NCBI GenBank assembly: GCA_965204525.1
Contig: OZ241994.1
Span: 4,588,001-4,652,000, forward strand
Length of the DNA stretch: 64,000 nt
Source: Bin5 sp965204525
Lineage (GTDB): Bacteria; Chloroflexota; Anaerolineae; Caldilineales; Caldilineaceae
Direction: 5' to 3'
The position numbers were made by a program, and so were the translations under genes. The notes under the pieces are model-generated. The model searched no databases. It had not been told where the DNA came from and saw only the letters and a program-made list of their open reading frames with translations. This document shows, piece after piece, positions 33,471 to 43,289 of this stretch (the first letter of the stretch is position 1; each line of letters opens with the position of its first letter).

Positions 33471-34286
33471 TCATGAATGCGCAGAAAACAGATCAGGATA
33501 CTCGGCATAGAGTACTCGTTCCAGAACAAGCCCATTGGGCGGGAGCGGCGGGGCTGAGCGGCTGCGGTCTTTCGCCTTCAACGCCGCGACCAGTTCATCC
33601 GCCTGCCACACACCCAGACCAACCGCCAGCAACGATCCAGCCAGATTCCGCGCCATCCGTCTCAAAAATGCGTTGGCGGTAACGGTTAAGACCAGCCGCT
33701 CGGCCGCAAACGGCTCCAGCGCTGGCAGCGACTCCTCGACCCGTTCCCAGAAGAGCGACACGATTCGGCGAACCGTATTCTCTCCTTGAGGCGCCTGCCC
33801 AAACGTGGCAAAGTCATGCGTCCCAATCAACAGGCCGGCAGCACAGTTCATCGCATCCAGGTCTGGGCGTCTGGGCAACACCACTGCAAACCGGTCCGCG
33901 AGAGGAAAACGTCTCTCGCCCTTTCCTTCGCCCGCCGGCGCCCACGTCGTGTAACGGTATGTCCGCTCCGAGGCGCTGAATCGCGGATGGAACCCCGGCG
34001 GCGCTTCCGTCAGGCTGCGAACGAGTATCGAATCAGGCAACCGTTGGTTCCAGGCTTGGCGCAGGGCTTCCAGCGAATGTCTCCACGGCGCTTCCACCGC
34101 AATGATTTGCCCTCTGGCGTGAACGCCCGTGTCCGTCCTTCCTGAGCCGCTTATCCGGCAATTCGCACCGGTCACGTCCTTCAGCGCTTCTTCCAACGCA
34201 CCCTGAACTGTCGGCGCTTCCCTCTGTACCTGGAATCCAAAAAAGTCTGTGCCGTCGTAAGCGATCAGACCGGCGACCCTCGGCAT
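33471..34286 (-). CDS. truA: tRNA pseudouridine(38-40) synthase
   Basis: TruA isomerises uridines in the anticodon arm of tRNAs. The ATG at 34286, behind GAGGAGCGA, gives 271 residues; the longer frame is not supported. The catalytic Asp is in GSGRTDTGVHARGQ near residue 50, and FHPRFSASERTYRY and RRMARNLAGSLLAVG are conserved. The location rplQ-truA-rplM is standard in many bacteria. Confidence 0.95.
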   Translation of the reverse strand: MPRVAGLIAYDGTDFFGFQVQREAPTVQGALEEALKDVTGANCRISGSGRTDTGVHARGQIIAVEAPWRHSLEALRQAWNQRLPDSILVRSLTEAPPGFHPRFSASERTYRYTTWAPAGEGKGERRFPLADRFAVVLPRRPDLDAMNCAAGLLIGTHDFATFGQAPQGENTVRRIVSLFWERVEESLPALEPFAAERLVLTVTANAFLRRMARNLAGSLLAVGLGVWQADELVAALKAKDRSRSAPPLPPNGLVLERVLYAEYPDLFSAHS

Positions 34287-34384
34287 TCGCTCCTCACCGG
34301 CGTGGCGCACGCGGCCACAAATCAACTACCCTACCAACCGCCGCCCACCCGGCAAACGCTTGACCTGGACGGCAACTTCCCCGG

Positions 34385-34771
34385 CTATTCGTTACTGCCC
34401 TCCGTCACCAGCTCGATGACTGCCATATCCGCCGCGTCGCCGAACCGTTTTCCCAACTTGACGATGCGTGTATACCCGCCATTCCGCTCCTCATAGCGGG
34501 GGGCCAGTTCGTCAAAGACCTTCTTCGCGACCGCCTTGTCATTGAGGTACGCCACAACCTGGCGTTGCGCATGTACCCGGTCTATCTTACCTGCCAAGCC
34601 GTGCTTGGCCTTCGTAATTAGCTTCTCAGCATCGCCGCGCATCGCCCGCGCCTTGGCCTGCGTAGTCGTTATCCGTTCGTGAATATAGAGTTCTCGAATC
34701 AGGTTGCGAAACAGGGCCTTGCGTTGCGCCGCATTCCGGCTTAACTTCTGGCCCGCGATCTGGTGTCGCAT
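34385..34771 (-). CDS. rplQ: Ribosomal protein L17
   Basis: A 128-residue 50S protein near the exit tunnel. The N-terminus MRHQIAGQKLSRNAAQRKALFRNLIRELYIHERITTT identifies it; the C-terminal part YTRIVKLGKRFGDAADMAVIELV is typical. It starts four bases after the rpoA stop, so it is coupled to it, as is usual. Confidence 0.98.
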   Translation of the reverse strand: MRHQIAGQKLSRNAAQRKALFRNLIRELYIHERITTTQAKARAMRGDAEKLITKAKHGLAGKIDRVHAQRQVVAYLNDKAVAKKVFDELAPRYEERNGGYTRIVKLGKRFGDAADMAVIELVTEGSNE

Positions 34772-34775
34772 CGTG

Positions 34776-35894
34776 CTATTCCTCCGCTAGCGGCGATAAG
34801 TCCGCCTCTTCGACGATCTCGACTGCTTCAGCCGCTTCGGTTTCAGCTACTTCTTTATCAGACGCCTCAGTCTCAGCTACTTCCGTTTCAGCGACTTCGG
34901 CCAGAATCTCCTCAACTTCGGTACCGTTGCCTCCACCCAGGTAGGCGCTGAGATCGACGCCTACCACGTTCATGTATCCCTTCTCGCTCAGCTTCTCGAC
35001 CAGTTCATCCAGGGACTTCTTGCCAAAGTTGCGGATGGCGAGCATCTCGTCCTCACCCTTCTCCATCCGCTTCAGGATCTCCCCGACCTTCGTGATGCCT
35101 GCCCGTTTCAGGCAGTTGTATGCCCGTACCGTCAACTCCAGCTCCTCAATCGGCGCCTCGGCAACACGGCTGGGGATGCTTTCCTCTTCCTCCTCCGGCA
35201 GCTCGACCATCGTCGTGCGGTCGCCCACAAACAGGGTCAGATGCTGTACGAGAATGTCAGCCGCCTGCCGCATCGAATCTTCAGGCGAAATCGTGCCATC
35301 GGTCCACACTTCCAGATTCAGCCTGTCATAGTCGGTCTGCTGGCCGATGCGGGTTCGTTCGACCCGGTAGGATGCCTTCTTGACCGGACTGAAAATCGCA
35401 TCCACAGGGATCTCTCCCAGCGGCAACTGCACCCGTTCCTCAGCCGGGCTGTAACCCCGGCCCTGCTCCACCACCATCTCAATGTCCAGGTCCACCTCGT
35501 TCGAGTCGGCGAACAGCAGGTACAGGTCTGGGTTGACGATCTCAACTTCCGGAGGGCAGTTCAAATCTCCGGCCGTTACCGGACCTTCATGGTACACCTC
35601 AACCGAAACCCGAACAGGTTCAGCGCTCTCACTCCTGAATCGAATCTGCTTTACATTCAATATCAGTCGAGTGGCATCTTCCAGTACATGATCGATTGTC
35701 GAAAACTCATGATGCACACCACTGACCGATATTGAAGTTACGGCAGCACCAGGCAAACTCGACAGCAATACCCGGCGCAAAGAGTTCCCAAGCGTAATCC
35801 CATAGCCGCTTTCCAGCGGGCTGATCACAAAATGGCCGTAGTTCCGAGAACTGGCCTCTACTTCTATCTTCGGCAATACTAGATTGTTAAGCAA
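34776..35894 (-). CDS. rpoA: RNA polymerase alpha subunit
   Basis: A 372-residue alpha subunit, longer than the usual 310-330. The N-terminal dimerisation domain (1-230) has FVISPLESGYGITLGNSLRRVLLSSLPG; the C-terminal domain (about 245-315) has ELTVRAYNCLKRAGITKVGEI and the RNFGKKSLDE helix. A flexible acidic linker PEEEEESIPS connects them. After residue 320 an added acidic tail contains three copies of VAETE. This tail is unlike the family and is treated in the findings. Confidence 0.98.
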   Translation of the reverse strand: MLNNLVLPKIEVEASSRNYGHFVISPLESGYGITLGNSLRRVLLSSLPGAAVTSISVSGVHHEFSTIDHVLEDATRLILNVKQIRFRSESAEPVRVSVEVYHEGPVTAGDLNCPPEVEIVNPDLYLLFADSNEVDLDIEMVVEQGRGYSPAEERVQLPLGEIPVDAIFSPVKKASYRVERTRIGQQTDYDRLNLEVWTDGTISPEDSMRQAADILVQHLTLFVGDRTTMVELPEEEEESIPSRVAEAPIEELELTVRAYNCLKRAGITKVGEILKRMEKGEDEMLAIRNFGKKSLDELVEKLSEKGYMNVVGVDLSAYLGGGNGTEVEEILAEVAETEVAETEASDKEVAETEAAEAVEIVEEADLSPLAEE

Positions 35895-35965
35895 CGGCTA
35901 CCCCTCCCGGCTATATAGCAGTCTCAACCAAACAACGTGTGGCGACAGACAATCGTTGCAGCCCT

Positions 35966-35987
35966 GTCGGTTGTCCCTACAACCGAC
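35966..35987 (-). other. Perfect hairpin between rpsD and rpoA
   Basis: GTCGGTTGT and ACAACCGAC pair around a 4-nt loop (9-bp perfect stem). No T run follows. It lies in the 124-bp gap before rpoA and could be an RNase processing site or S4 translational-control element. Confidence 0.6.
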
Positions 35988-36018
35988 CTCTTAAGGCAAC
36001 GAACCCGTACCTTGTCAG

Positions 36019-36654
36019 CTAACGACTGTAGTACTCAACGATCAACTGTTCATTTAGGAGTACGCCAATCTCGTCCCGTTCCGGTGCCGAAGTCACCGTA
36101 CCGTTGAGATTGGTCGCATCCAGACTGAGCCACGTAGGGGGGGACGCACTGCCGAGAATCTGGGCGCGTTCACGAAAATAAGTCTTGGACCGACTCTTCT
36201 CGCGAACGGAAATCTGGTCGTTCGGCGACACCAAAAAGGATGGGATATTCGTCTTGCGGCCATTCACGGCAAAGTGACCGTGTCGCACAAGCTGACGCGC
36301 CTGCGCCCGGCTATCGGCAAAGCCGAACCGGTACACCACATTGTCCAACCGGCTTTCCAGTAGTTCCAACAAAATACCGCCGGTCTGCCCTTTGCGCCGT
36401 GATGCTTCCTTGAAATAGCGGCGGAACTGCCGTTCCATTACCCCATACATGCGACGCGCCTTCTGCTTCTCGCGCAACTGGATTCCGAAATCCGAGACCT
36501 TTCGCCGCATTACATTTCGCCGGCCTGCTTCGCCCGGCGGGAACGGACGCCGATCAACCGCGCATTTGGGGCTGACACAGCGTTCTCCTTTCAAGAATAA
36601 CTTCTGTCCTTCTCGTCGACAGAGTTTACAAACCGCATCTGTATATCGTGCCAT
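36019..36654 (-). CDS. rpsD: Ribosomal protein S4, zinc-binding form
   Basis: A 211-residue primary 16S binding protein. The ATG at 36654 lies behind GGAGGAG. CKLCRREG...GERC...KC near the start is the zinc-binding N-terminus of C+ S4. LESRLDNVVYRFGFADSRAQARQLVRHGHFAVNG is the S4 RNA-binding domain. In other bacteria S4 autoregulates translation from its own operon; the 313-bp gap before this gene may hold its leader. Confidence 0.97.
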   Translation of the reverse strand: MARYTDAVCKLCRREGQKLFLKGERCVSPKCAVDRRPFPPGEAGRRNVMRRKVSDFGIQLREKQKARRMYGVMERQFRRYFKEASRRKGQTGGILLELLESRLDNVVYRFGFADSRAQARQLVRHGHFAVNGRKTNIPSFLVSPNDQISVREKSRSKTYFRERAQILGSASPPTWLSLDATNLNGTVTSAPERDEIGVLLNEQLIVEYYSR

Positions 36655-36967
36655 CTCTCCTCCAGGTCCACTATCGCACGCGGCCCTTTGCCCCATTCAA
36701 GACCGCATCGTAGCTTGGTGTGCCGGTCATTTCTGCCTGATGGTGATCGCGTCCCCAGTGAACGCGCCGTCCGCATCGTCACCGCTTGGCGGACTTCCGC
36801 GGCACAATTCGATCACCGCTCTGCATTATCACTGCAGCACTTTCACTCCACTGCAAAACAAGCGGCATCGCGCCGAAACACGATGCCTCTCTTCTTCCGG
36901 CAGGTCAATCCCGTTGTCGCGCAACCCCTCTCATCTCGACACCGGAGGCAACGCGTTGTCCGTTCTC
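36655..36967 (-). other. Long spacer between rpsK and rpsD with inverted repeats
   Basis: A 313-bp gap inside an otherwise tight operon. On either strand it contains GGCATCG, 10-nt loop, CGATGCC at 36864-36887, TGCAG...CTGCA around 36832-36854, and GCGGA/TCCGC near 36788-36800. No coding frame with ribosomal or other sense was found. It may contain an internal promoter or a leader for S4 control. Confidence 0.5.
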
Positions 36968-37372
36968 CTAAACTCTTCGCTTGCTCGGGGGGCGTACCCC
37001 GTTATGCGGAATCGGTGTTATGTCCGCGATCGACGTGACCGTCAGACCGGCCGGGTTCAACGCCCTCAAGGCACTCTCGCGGCCCGGTCCCGGACCTTTG
37101 ATAAATACCTCGACCTCTCGCATATTGAACTCGCTCACGGCTTGGCGAGCCGCCGCCGACGCCGCAAGCTGGGCCGCAAACGGCGTACTCTTGCGGCTCC
37201 CCTTGAATCCGGCTGTGCCCGAACTGGCCCAACACAGGACCTCCCCTTGGGGATCCGTTACCGTGATGATCGTATTGTTAAATGTGGCGCGGACGTGAAT
37301 CTGCCCGCTCGGCACGTGCTTCCTCTCCCGACGGGACGATCGACCGCCCCGGCGACGCTGTGTTCGAGCCAT
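36968..37372 (-). CDS. rpsK: Ribosomal protein S11
   Basis: A 134-residue 30S platform protein. Motifs GQIHVRATFNNTIITVTDPQGEVLCWASSGTAGFKGSRKSTPFAAQ and VEVFIKGPGPGRESALRAL are diagnostic, with C-terminal PIPHNGVRPPSKRRV. Long spacing before rpsD. Confidence 0.98.
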   Translation of the reverse strand: MARTQRRRGGRSSRRERKHVPSGQIHVRATFNNTIITVTDPQGEVLCWASSGTAGFKGSRKSTPFAAQLAASAAARQAVSEFNMREVEVFIKGPGPGRESALRALNPAGLTVTSIADITPIPHNGVRPPSKRRV

Positions 37373-37428
37373 CGTTTCTCCCTAGCCTGATCTTCCTGTG
37401 CAACAATTGTTAAAACGATAACCTGCCG

Positions 37429-37806
37429 CTACTTCCGCGCTCGCTTCTTCCCGGCGACCGTCTTCTTTACACCGCGGCGCGTGCGCGCATTCGTGCGCGT
37501 GCGCTGGCCTCGGCTCGGAAGATTGCGCCGGTGGCGCAGGCCTCGATAGCTGCCTATCTCCATGAGGCGCTTGATGTTCATGTTTACTTCGCGCCGCAAA
37601 TCCCCTTCAACACGGCAATGGCGCTCAATGTAGTCCCGCAAGGCGACCAATTCATTCGTGTCCAGGTCCTTGACGCGTTTGTCTTCGTCAATCCCGGTCG
37701 ACTCCAGGATCTCCTGGCTGACTGAACGGCCTATCCCGTAAATGTAGGTCAGGGCGATAACGACCCGCTTGTCCCGAGGAATGTCGACGCCTGCAATACG
37801 TGCCAT
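37429..37806 (-). CDS. rpsM: Ribosomal protein S13
   Basis: A 125-residue 30S head protein contacting P-site tRNA. The ATG at 37806 gives the conserved start ARIAGVDIPRDKRV; the ORF extends upstream in a frame that only overlaps rpmJ. GIGRSVSQEIL and RGLRHRRNLPSRGQRTRTNARTRRG are the HhH and RNA-binding parts. Confidence 0.97.
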   Translation of the reverse strand: MARIAGVDIPRDKRVVIALTYIYGIGRSVSQEILESTGIDEDKRVKDLDTNELVALRDYIERHCRVEGDLRREVNMNIKRLMEIGSYRGLRHRRNLPSRGQRTRTNARTRRGVKKTVAGKKRARK

Positions 37807-37826
37807 GGAAATTGCCCCCTGGGTTT

Positions 37827-37940
37827 CTAACCCTGTCTCTGCTTGTGCTTCGGGTTCTGACAAATCACATATACAACGCCTCGCCGTCGTACGACGGAAC
37901 ACTTCTCACACATCTTCTTGACCGAAGGCCGCACTTTCAT
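37827..37940 (-). CDS. rpmJ: Ribosomal protein L36, zinc-binding form
   Basis: A 37-codon gene too short for most ORF lists. The protein MKVRPSVKKMCEKCSVVRRR continues to a zinc ribbon with Cys11, Cys14, Cys27 and His32, so it is the C+ form of L36. A GGAGG site precedes the ATG by nine bases. It lies between map and rpsM, where rpmJ is expected; infA, usually between map and rpmJ, is missing. Confidence 0.95.
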   Translation of the reverse strand: MKVRPSVKKMCEKCSVVRRRGVVYVICQNPKHKQRQG

Positions 37941-37994
37941 CCTTCAACCTCCCTCCCCAAAGTCTTAACGCAATTCCACAAGTGTATCATAACG

Positions 37995-38867
37995 CTATGG
38001 CCGCGTCAAGATTTCGGGGCCTCTGTTAGTGACAGCAACCGTATGCTCAAAGTGGGCGCTCAAGCTATGATCTTCGCTGATAACGGTCCACTTGTCCTTC
38101 AATGTCTCCGTCCGCCACGTGCCTATCTGAACCATCGGTTCAATCGCAATCACCAGCCCAGGGCGCAGTACAACCCTTCCATCCGTGTCGTCCGACACAT
38201 AGTTCAGTACCTGTGGCCCCTCGTGCATCGCCCGACCCACGCCGTGCCCCGTGTACTCCCGCACCACGTGAAAGCCGCTCGGCTCTACGCTATCTTGCAC
38301 CGCCGCGCTTATGTCCAGTACACGGCCGCCCGAACGCATCGCCTTTATGCCGGCATTGAGGCTCTCCTCCGTGACCTGCAGCAACCGTTCGGCCGCAGGC
38401 TCGATCGCGCCGACAGGATATGTCCAACCGCTGTCGCCCACAAAGCCGCGGTAGAACACGCCTACGTCGATACTGATAATGTCGCCCTCTTGCAGCACCC
38501 GCTCCCGGCTCGGAATGCCATGCACCAGCTCTTCGTTGATACTCGTGCAAATGTTCGCCGGGTAGCCGCGATAACCTAGAAAGCTGGATTTCGCACGATG
38601 GCTGTGTATCGTCGCCGCAGCCAACTCGTCCAAATCCCACGTGCTGATCCCCGGCCGAATTGCCTCCCGAAACTCCTGATGAACTCTCGCAACGATGCGA
38701 CCCGCTTCACGCATGATCTGGATCTCACGCGGGTTCTTCAAGACCGGCGCAGGGCGTTCCTGTACTTGTCTGGCCCTGAGACGCGGCCGCCCATTGCCGT
38801 GCAGCCTGCGCCTGAGTCTTGTCATCATGCTCTCGTCGTTCACCTTGCACCTGCCCGCCAACGACAT
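37995..38867 (-). CDS. map: Type I methionine aminopeptidase
   Basis: Removes the initiator Met from nascent proteins. The five metal ligands are visible: Asp in IISIDVG, Asp in FVGDSGWTY, His in YTGHGVGRAMHE, Glu in IAIEPMV and Glu in HFEHTVAVT. The 290-residue protein has a longer N-terminal arm (about 40 residues, Arg-rich) than the 264-residue E. coli enzyme; the true start may be GTG or ATG a little later. The gene follows adk by 16 bp. Confidence 0.95.
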   Translation of the reverse strand: MSLAGRCKVNDESMMTRLRRRLHGNGRPRLRARQVQERPAPVLKNPREIQIMREAGRIVARVHQEFREAIRPGISTWDLDELAAATIHSHRAKSSFLGYRGYPANICTSINEELVHGIPSRERVLQEGDIISIDVGVFYRGFVGDSGWTYPVGAIEPAAERLLQVTEESLNAGIKAMRSGGRVLDISAAVQDSVEPSGFHVVREYTGHGVGRAMHEGPQVLNYVSDDTDGRVVLRPGLVIAIEPMVQIGTWRTETLKDKWTVISEDHSLSAHFEHTVAVTNRGPEILTRP

Positions 38868-38883
38868 CTAGTCCTCGCACTCG

Positions 38884-39570
38884 TCAGGCGGACACAGTGC
38901 TCCTCGCCGCCTTGATATTTCTGGTCGCCAACCGCTCCAGCAGTTGCCCCTGCATCTCCTGGATCGACCTCGCGCCATCAACCTCCTCCAACAATCCCTT
39001 CGCGAAATAGTACCCAATCAAAGGCGACGTCTGCTTGTAGTAGATATACAGCCGGGTCTGGACCGTCTCCGGCTTATCGTCATTGCGCTGGTACAGCTCG
39101 CCGCCGCAACTGTCACAGTTTTCGCCTTGGGGCGGATTGAATGTCAGGTGGTAGACCCTGTCGCAATTGCGGCATACCCGCCGCCCGGTGATTCGCATCG
39201 TCACGACATCGTCTTCCAACTGGAAAAAGGGCACCACATCAATGCCCCCGTACTCAGCTGTCATCTCGTCCAGCGCCTGAGCCTGAATGAGATTGCGCGG
39301 AAAGCCATCCAGAATGGCGCCCTTAGCGGCATCATCCTGGACCAGGCGCGCTTCCACCATCCGGATCGTCACTGCGTCAGGAACCAATTCACCTTTGTCG
39401 TAATAGCTCTGCGCCAGCTGCCCGAGCTCTGTCTGGTTCTTCAAGTTGTACCGGAAGATCTCTCCCGTCGAAATCTGCGGAATCCCTAAACTTTCTTCCA
39501 GCAACTGGGCCTGTGTGCCCTTGCCGGCTCCAGGCGCTCCCAACAACACCAGATAGATACGGTCGCTCAT
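38884..39570 (-). CDS. adk: Adenylate kinase, zinc lid type
   Basis: A 228-residue kinase equilibrating ATP, ADP and AMP. The P-loop GAPGAGKGTQ is at residue 10, and TGEIFRYNL, GFPRNLIQA and the lid CRNCDRVYHLTFNPP with a second Cys-x2-Cys (CDSCG) give the zinc-stabilised lid. ATG at 39570 is chosen as the conserved start SDRIYLVLLGAPG. Located between secY and map as is typical. Confidence 0.97.
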   Translation of the reverse strand: MSDRIYLVLLGAPGAGKGTQAQLLEESLGIPQISTGEIFRYNLKNQTELGQLAQSYYDKGELVPDAVTIRMVEARLVQDDAAKGAILDGFPRNLIQAQALDEMTAEYGGIDVVPFFQLEDDVVTMRITGRRVCRNCDRVYHLTFNPPQGENCDSCGGELYQRNDDKPETVQTRLYIYYKQTSPLIGYYFAKGLLEEVDGARSIQEMQGQLLERLATRNIKAARSTVSA

Positions 39571-39613
39571 CGGCAACGATTCCCTCGCGCAGCGAAACAA
39601 AGAAAGTGGTGGG

Positions 39614-40951
<1,338 letters not shown>

Positions 40952-41020
40952 AAAGATTCTCCGGTAGAGTTCCGTCCGGTCCCGGCCAGCTGGTTGGCCG
41001 CCAACCCGACCTCTCTACAG

Positions 41021-41500
41021 TTAAGACCGCGGCAGATTCCTGTTGACTTCGAAGGGCAGAATGTCGACCGTACCGCCCGCGGCCTCTACCTTCTCCCTTG
41101 CGCTCTTGCTGATGCGATGAACCTGCAAATGGAGCGGCTTATCGATTTCGCCCCGCGCCAGAACGACCACGGGCTGCTTACTGTTGCCAAGTAGCCCCGT
41201 GTCGAAGAGCGCCGCAGGTGTCACCTGCGCGTCGGCTTCAAAGCGTTCGTCCACTTTGTCAAGGTTAACCGGCGTATAGGTAACTTTGAAGCGGTTGTTG
41301 AATCCGCGCATCCTGGGCAGTCGGCGCAGAAAACTCAACTGACCGCCTTCAAAGCCTCGCAGGCCTCCGTTCCCGGCACGGGCATTCTGGCCTTTTGTGC
41401 CGCGTCCGGCCGTCTTGCCCCGTCCCGATCCTGTGCCGCGGCCAATACGTTTTCGGTTTCTCGTGGCGCCCTCGTCGGGACGCAAATCGTGCAGTTTCAT
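41021..41500 (-). CDS. rplO: Ribosomal protein L15
   Basis: A 159-residue 50S protein. ATG at 41500 gives the conserved start MKLHDLRPDEGATRNRKRIG; RGTGSGRGKTAGRGTKGQNAR and GGQLSFLRRLPRMRGF follow. The longer upstream frame is an artefact of high GC. SecY follows 69 bp downstream. Confidence 0.97.
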   Translation of the reverse strand: MKLHDLRPDEGATRNRKRIGRGTGSGRGKTAGRGTKGQNARAGNGGLRGFEGGQLSFLRRLPRMRGFNNRFKVTYTPVNLDKVDERFEADAQVTPAALFDTGLLGNSKQPVVVLARGEIDKPLHLQVHRISKSAREKVEAAGGTVDILPFEVNRNLPRS

Positions 41501-41573
41501 TTTCCGTTTACTCCAGCCAGATGGAAAAGGCCGTAACAACCTGGTACAGCTCCGGTCCGCCCGTCCTGCTTGC

Positions 41574-41765
41574 CTACGCCTCCGTCCCCTCCACCACCTC
41601 AACAAGATGAGAGACCTTGGCGATCATCCCCCGAACTGTAGGACTGTCAGCCTTCTCGACCGTCTGATTCATCTTGCGCAGTCCCAGGGCCTGAACAGTT
41701 GCCTTCTGCCGTTTGTTGTAACCGATCGGACTCTTGACCAGTTTCACGGTGATCGTCTTTTCCAT
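41574..41765 (-). CDS. rpmD: Ribosomal protein L30
   Basis: A 63-residue 50S protein with the expected pattern ITVKLVKSPIGYNKRQKATVQALGLRKMN and VRGMIAKVSHLVEV. ATG at 41765 is chosen; stop of rpsE lies five bases upstream at 41770. Confidence 0.96.
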   Translation of the reverse strand: MEKTITVKLVKSPIGYNKRQKATVQALGLRKMNQTVEKADSPTVRGMIAKVSHLVEVVEGTEA

Positions 41766-41769
41766 TGGT

Positions 41770-42312
41770 CTAGTCTTCCTCATACCAGAAAGGACGCAAC
41801 TGCTCGGGGTCGACGCCCCGCCTTTGCGCCTCGACTCTGTAATCCTGCAACTGTCTCAGCGACGCAAAAGTGGCCTGCACCACATTCAAAATATTGTCGC
41901 TCCCCAGCGACTTGGACAATATGTCCTTTACGCCCGCAGCCTCAACCACCGCGCGGACGCCCCCACCGGCAATAACACCGGTCCCCGGGCTCGCTGGCCT
42001 CAACAGCACTTCGCCGGCGCCAAACCGGGCCTGGCTCACATGCGGAATTGTCGTGCCCAGCAGATTTACCTCGACCATCGTCTTGCGGGCCGTTTCACTC
42101 GCCTTGCGGATCGCATCCGGGACCTCGCGCGCCTTGCCTACACCAACGCCGACTCGCCCGTTGTTATCTCCCACGACCACCACCGCGCGAAAAGCAAATC
42201 TGCGTCCGCCCTTCACCACCTTCGCCGTGCGCGCGATGTGAACGACCTTCTCATCTAGTTCATCCTTCTCTTCTTCCTGCTCGCGGTCCCGTCGACGGTC
42301 TCGACGTGCCAT
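41770..42312 (-). CDS. rpsE: Ribosomal protein S5
   Basis: A 180-residue 30S protein with the S5 double-stranded RNA-binding domain VVHIARTAKVVKGGRRFAFRAVVVVGD and the C-terminal GIIAGGG-like GVIAGGGVRAVVEAAGV. The N-terminal 25 residues are a charged Arg/Glu-rich extension. Followed at once by rpmD. Confidence 0.98.
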   Translation of the reverse strand: MARRDRRRDREQEEEKDELDEKVVHIARTAKVVKGGRRFAFRAVVVVGDNNGRVGVGVGKAREVPDAIRKASETARKTMVEVNLLGTTIPHVSQARFGAGEVLLRPASPGTGVIAGGGVRAVVEAAGVKDILSKSLGSDNILNVVQATFASLRQLQDYRVEAQRRGVDPEQLRPFWYEED

Positions 42313-42333
42313 TTCCGACTCTCCTTGCTCTGT

Positions 42334-42699
42334 TTAGAAGACGAGACCACCCTCTCGACTGCCATCGGCCACCGCCTTCACGCGGCCGTGATAGCGGTAC
42401 CCGCCGCGATCGAAGACCACCTGCTCAATACCGGCCTCCTTGGCGCGCTCCGCAACAATCTTGCCGATCTCTTTTGCCTGCTCCACCTTCAGCTTGTCGG
42501 CCAAAACCTCTTGCAGGTCGGCCTCCATAGTCGAAGCGGAAACGAGGGTATGGCCAGCCTGGTCGTCGATTACCTGTACGTTGACGTTCTTCAGGCTGCG
42601 AAATACATTCAACCGCGGCCGCGCCGCCGTCCCTGAAACCTTGCGCCGCACACGCATATGCCGGCGCTTTCGCGCATCTGTACGTGTAACTTTCGCCAT
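42334..42699 (-). CDS. rplR: Ribosomal protein L18
   Basis: A 121-residue 5S rRNA-binding protein. Motifs MRVRRKVSGTAARPRLNVFRSLKNVNVQVIDD and C-terminal VVFDRGGYRYHGRVKAVAD are typical. Lies 21 bp before rpsE. Confidence 0.97.
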   Translation of the reverse strand: MAKVTRTDARKRRHMRVRRKVSGTAARPRLNVFRSLKNVNVQVIDDQAGHTLVSASTMEADLQEVLADKLKVEQAKEIGKIVAERAKEAGIEQVVFDRGGYRYHGRVKAVADGSREGGLVF

Positions 42700-42719
42700 A
42701 ATTCTCCGTCCCTGCCCGG

Positions 42720-43274
42720 CTAAACCGCCGCGGCCCCGGCCTTGCCTGCCTTGGAGCGCACGTATTCGCCTTGATAACGGATGCCTTTGCCCTTGTATGG
42801 CTCCGGCGGGCGCTCCTTGCGAATCTTCGCAGCCAACTCGCCTATCTGTTGCTTGTCGATACCCGAAATCGTAACCGTCCGCCCATCTCGCGATACTTCA
42901 AACTCGACATCCGGGCTTGGAGGCGGATATTCCACAGCATGACTCTTCCCGACCTGCAATAGCAGGTTCTTGCCCTCCTGTTGGGCTCGGTAGCCAACGC
43001 CGTGGATTTCCAGGGTCCTCTTGAAACCGTCGGTCACGCCCACTACCATATTGTTGAGCAACGATCTCGTCAGCCCGTGCAACGCCCGATGCTGGCGTTG
43101 GTCGGTAGGTCGGGTCACAACGATCTCGCCGTTTTCTCTCGAAATCCTCATATCCCGGTTGAATTTCTGGCTCAGTTCCCCTTTCGGGCCCTTAACCGTA
43201 ACCACGTTGCCTGTCACAATATCAACCGTCACACCGGCAGGCACAGAAATCGGCATCTTCCCGATTCGTGACAT
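42720..43274 (-). CDS. rplF: Ribosomal protein L6
   Basis: A 184-residue 50S protein with two repeated domains. SRIGKMPISVPAGV and GPKGELSQ at the start, and PPEPYKGKGIRYQGEYVRSKAGKAG at the end are diagnostic. It lies 20 bp before rplR. Confidence 0.98.
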   Translation of the reverse strand: MSRIGKMPISVPAGVTVDIVTGNVVTVKGPKGELSQKFNRDMRISRENGEIVVTRPTDQRQHRALHGLTRSLLNNMVVGVTDGFKRTLEIHGVGYRAQQEGKNLLLQVGKSHAVEYPPPSPDVEFEVSRDGRTVTISGIDKQQIGELAAKIRKERPPEPYKGKGIRYQGEYVRSKAGKAGAAAV

Positions 43275-43289
43275 GTTATCCTCCCAACA

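Noticed and set aside
37807..37902. Upstream extension of the rpsM frame
   Set aside because: It overlaps rpmJ in another frame, and the conserved S13 start is at 37806.
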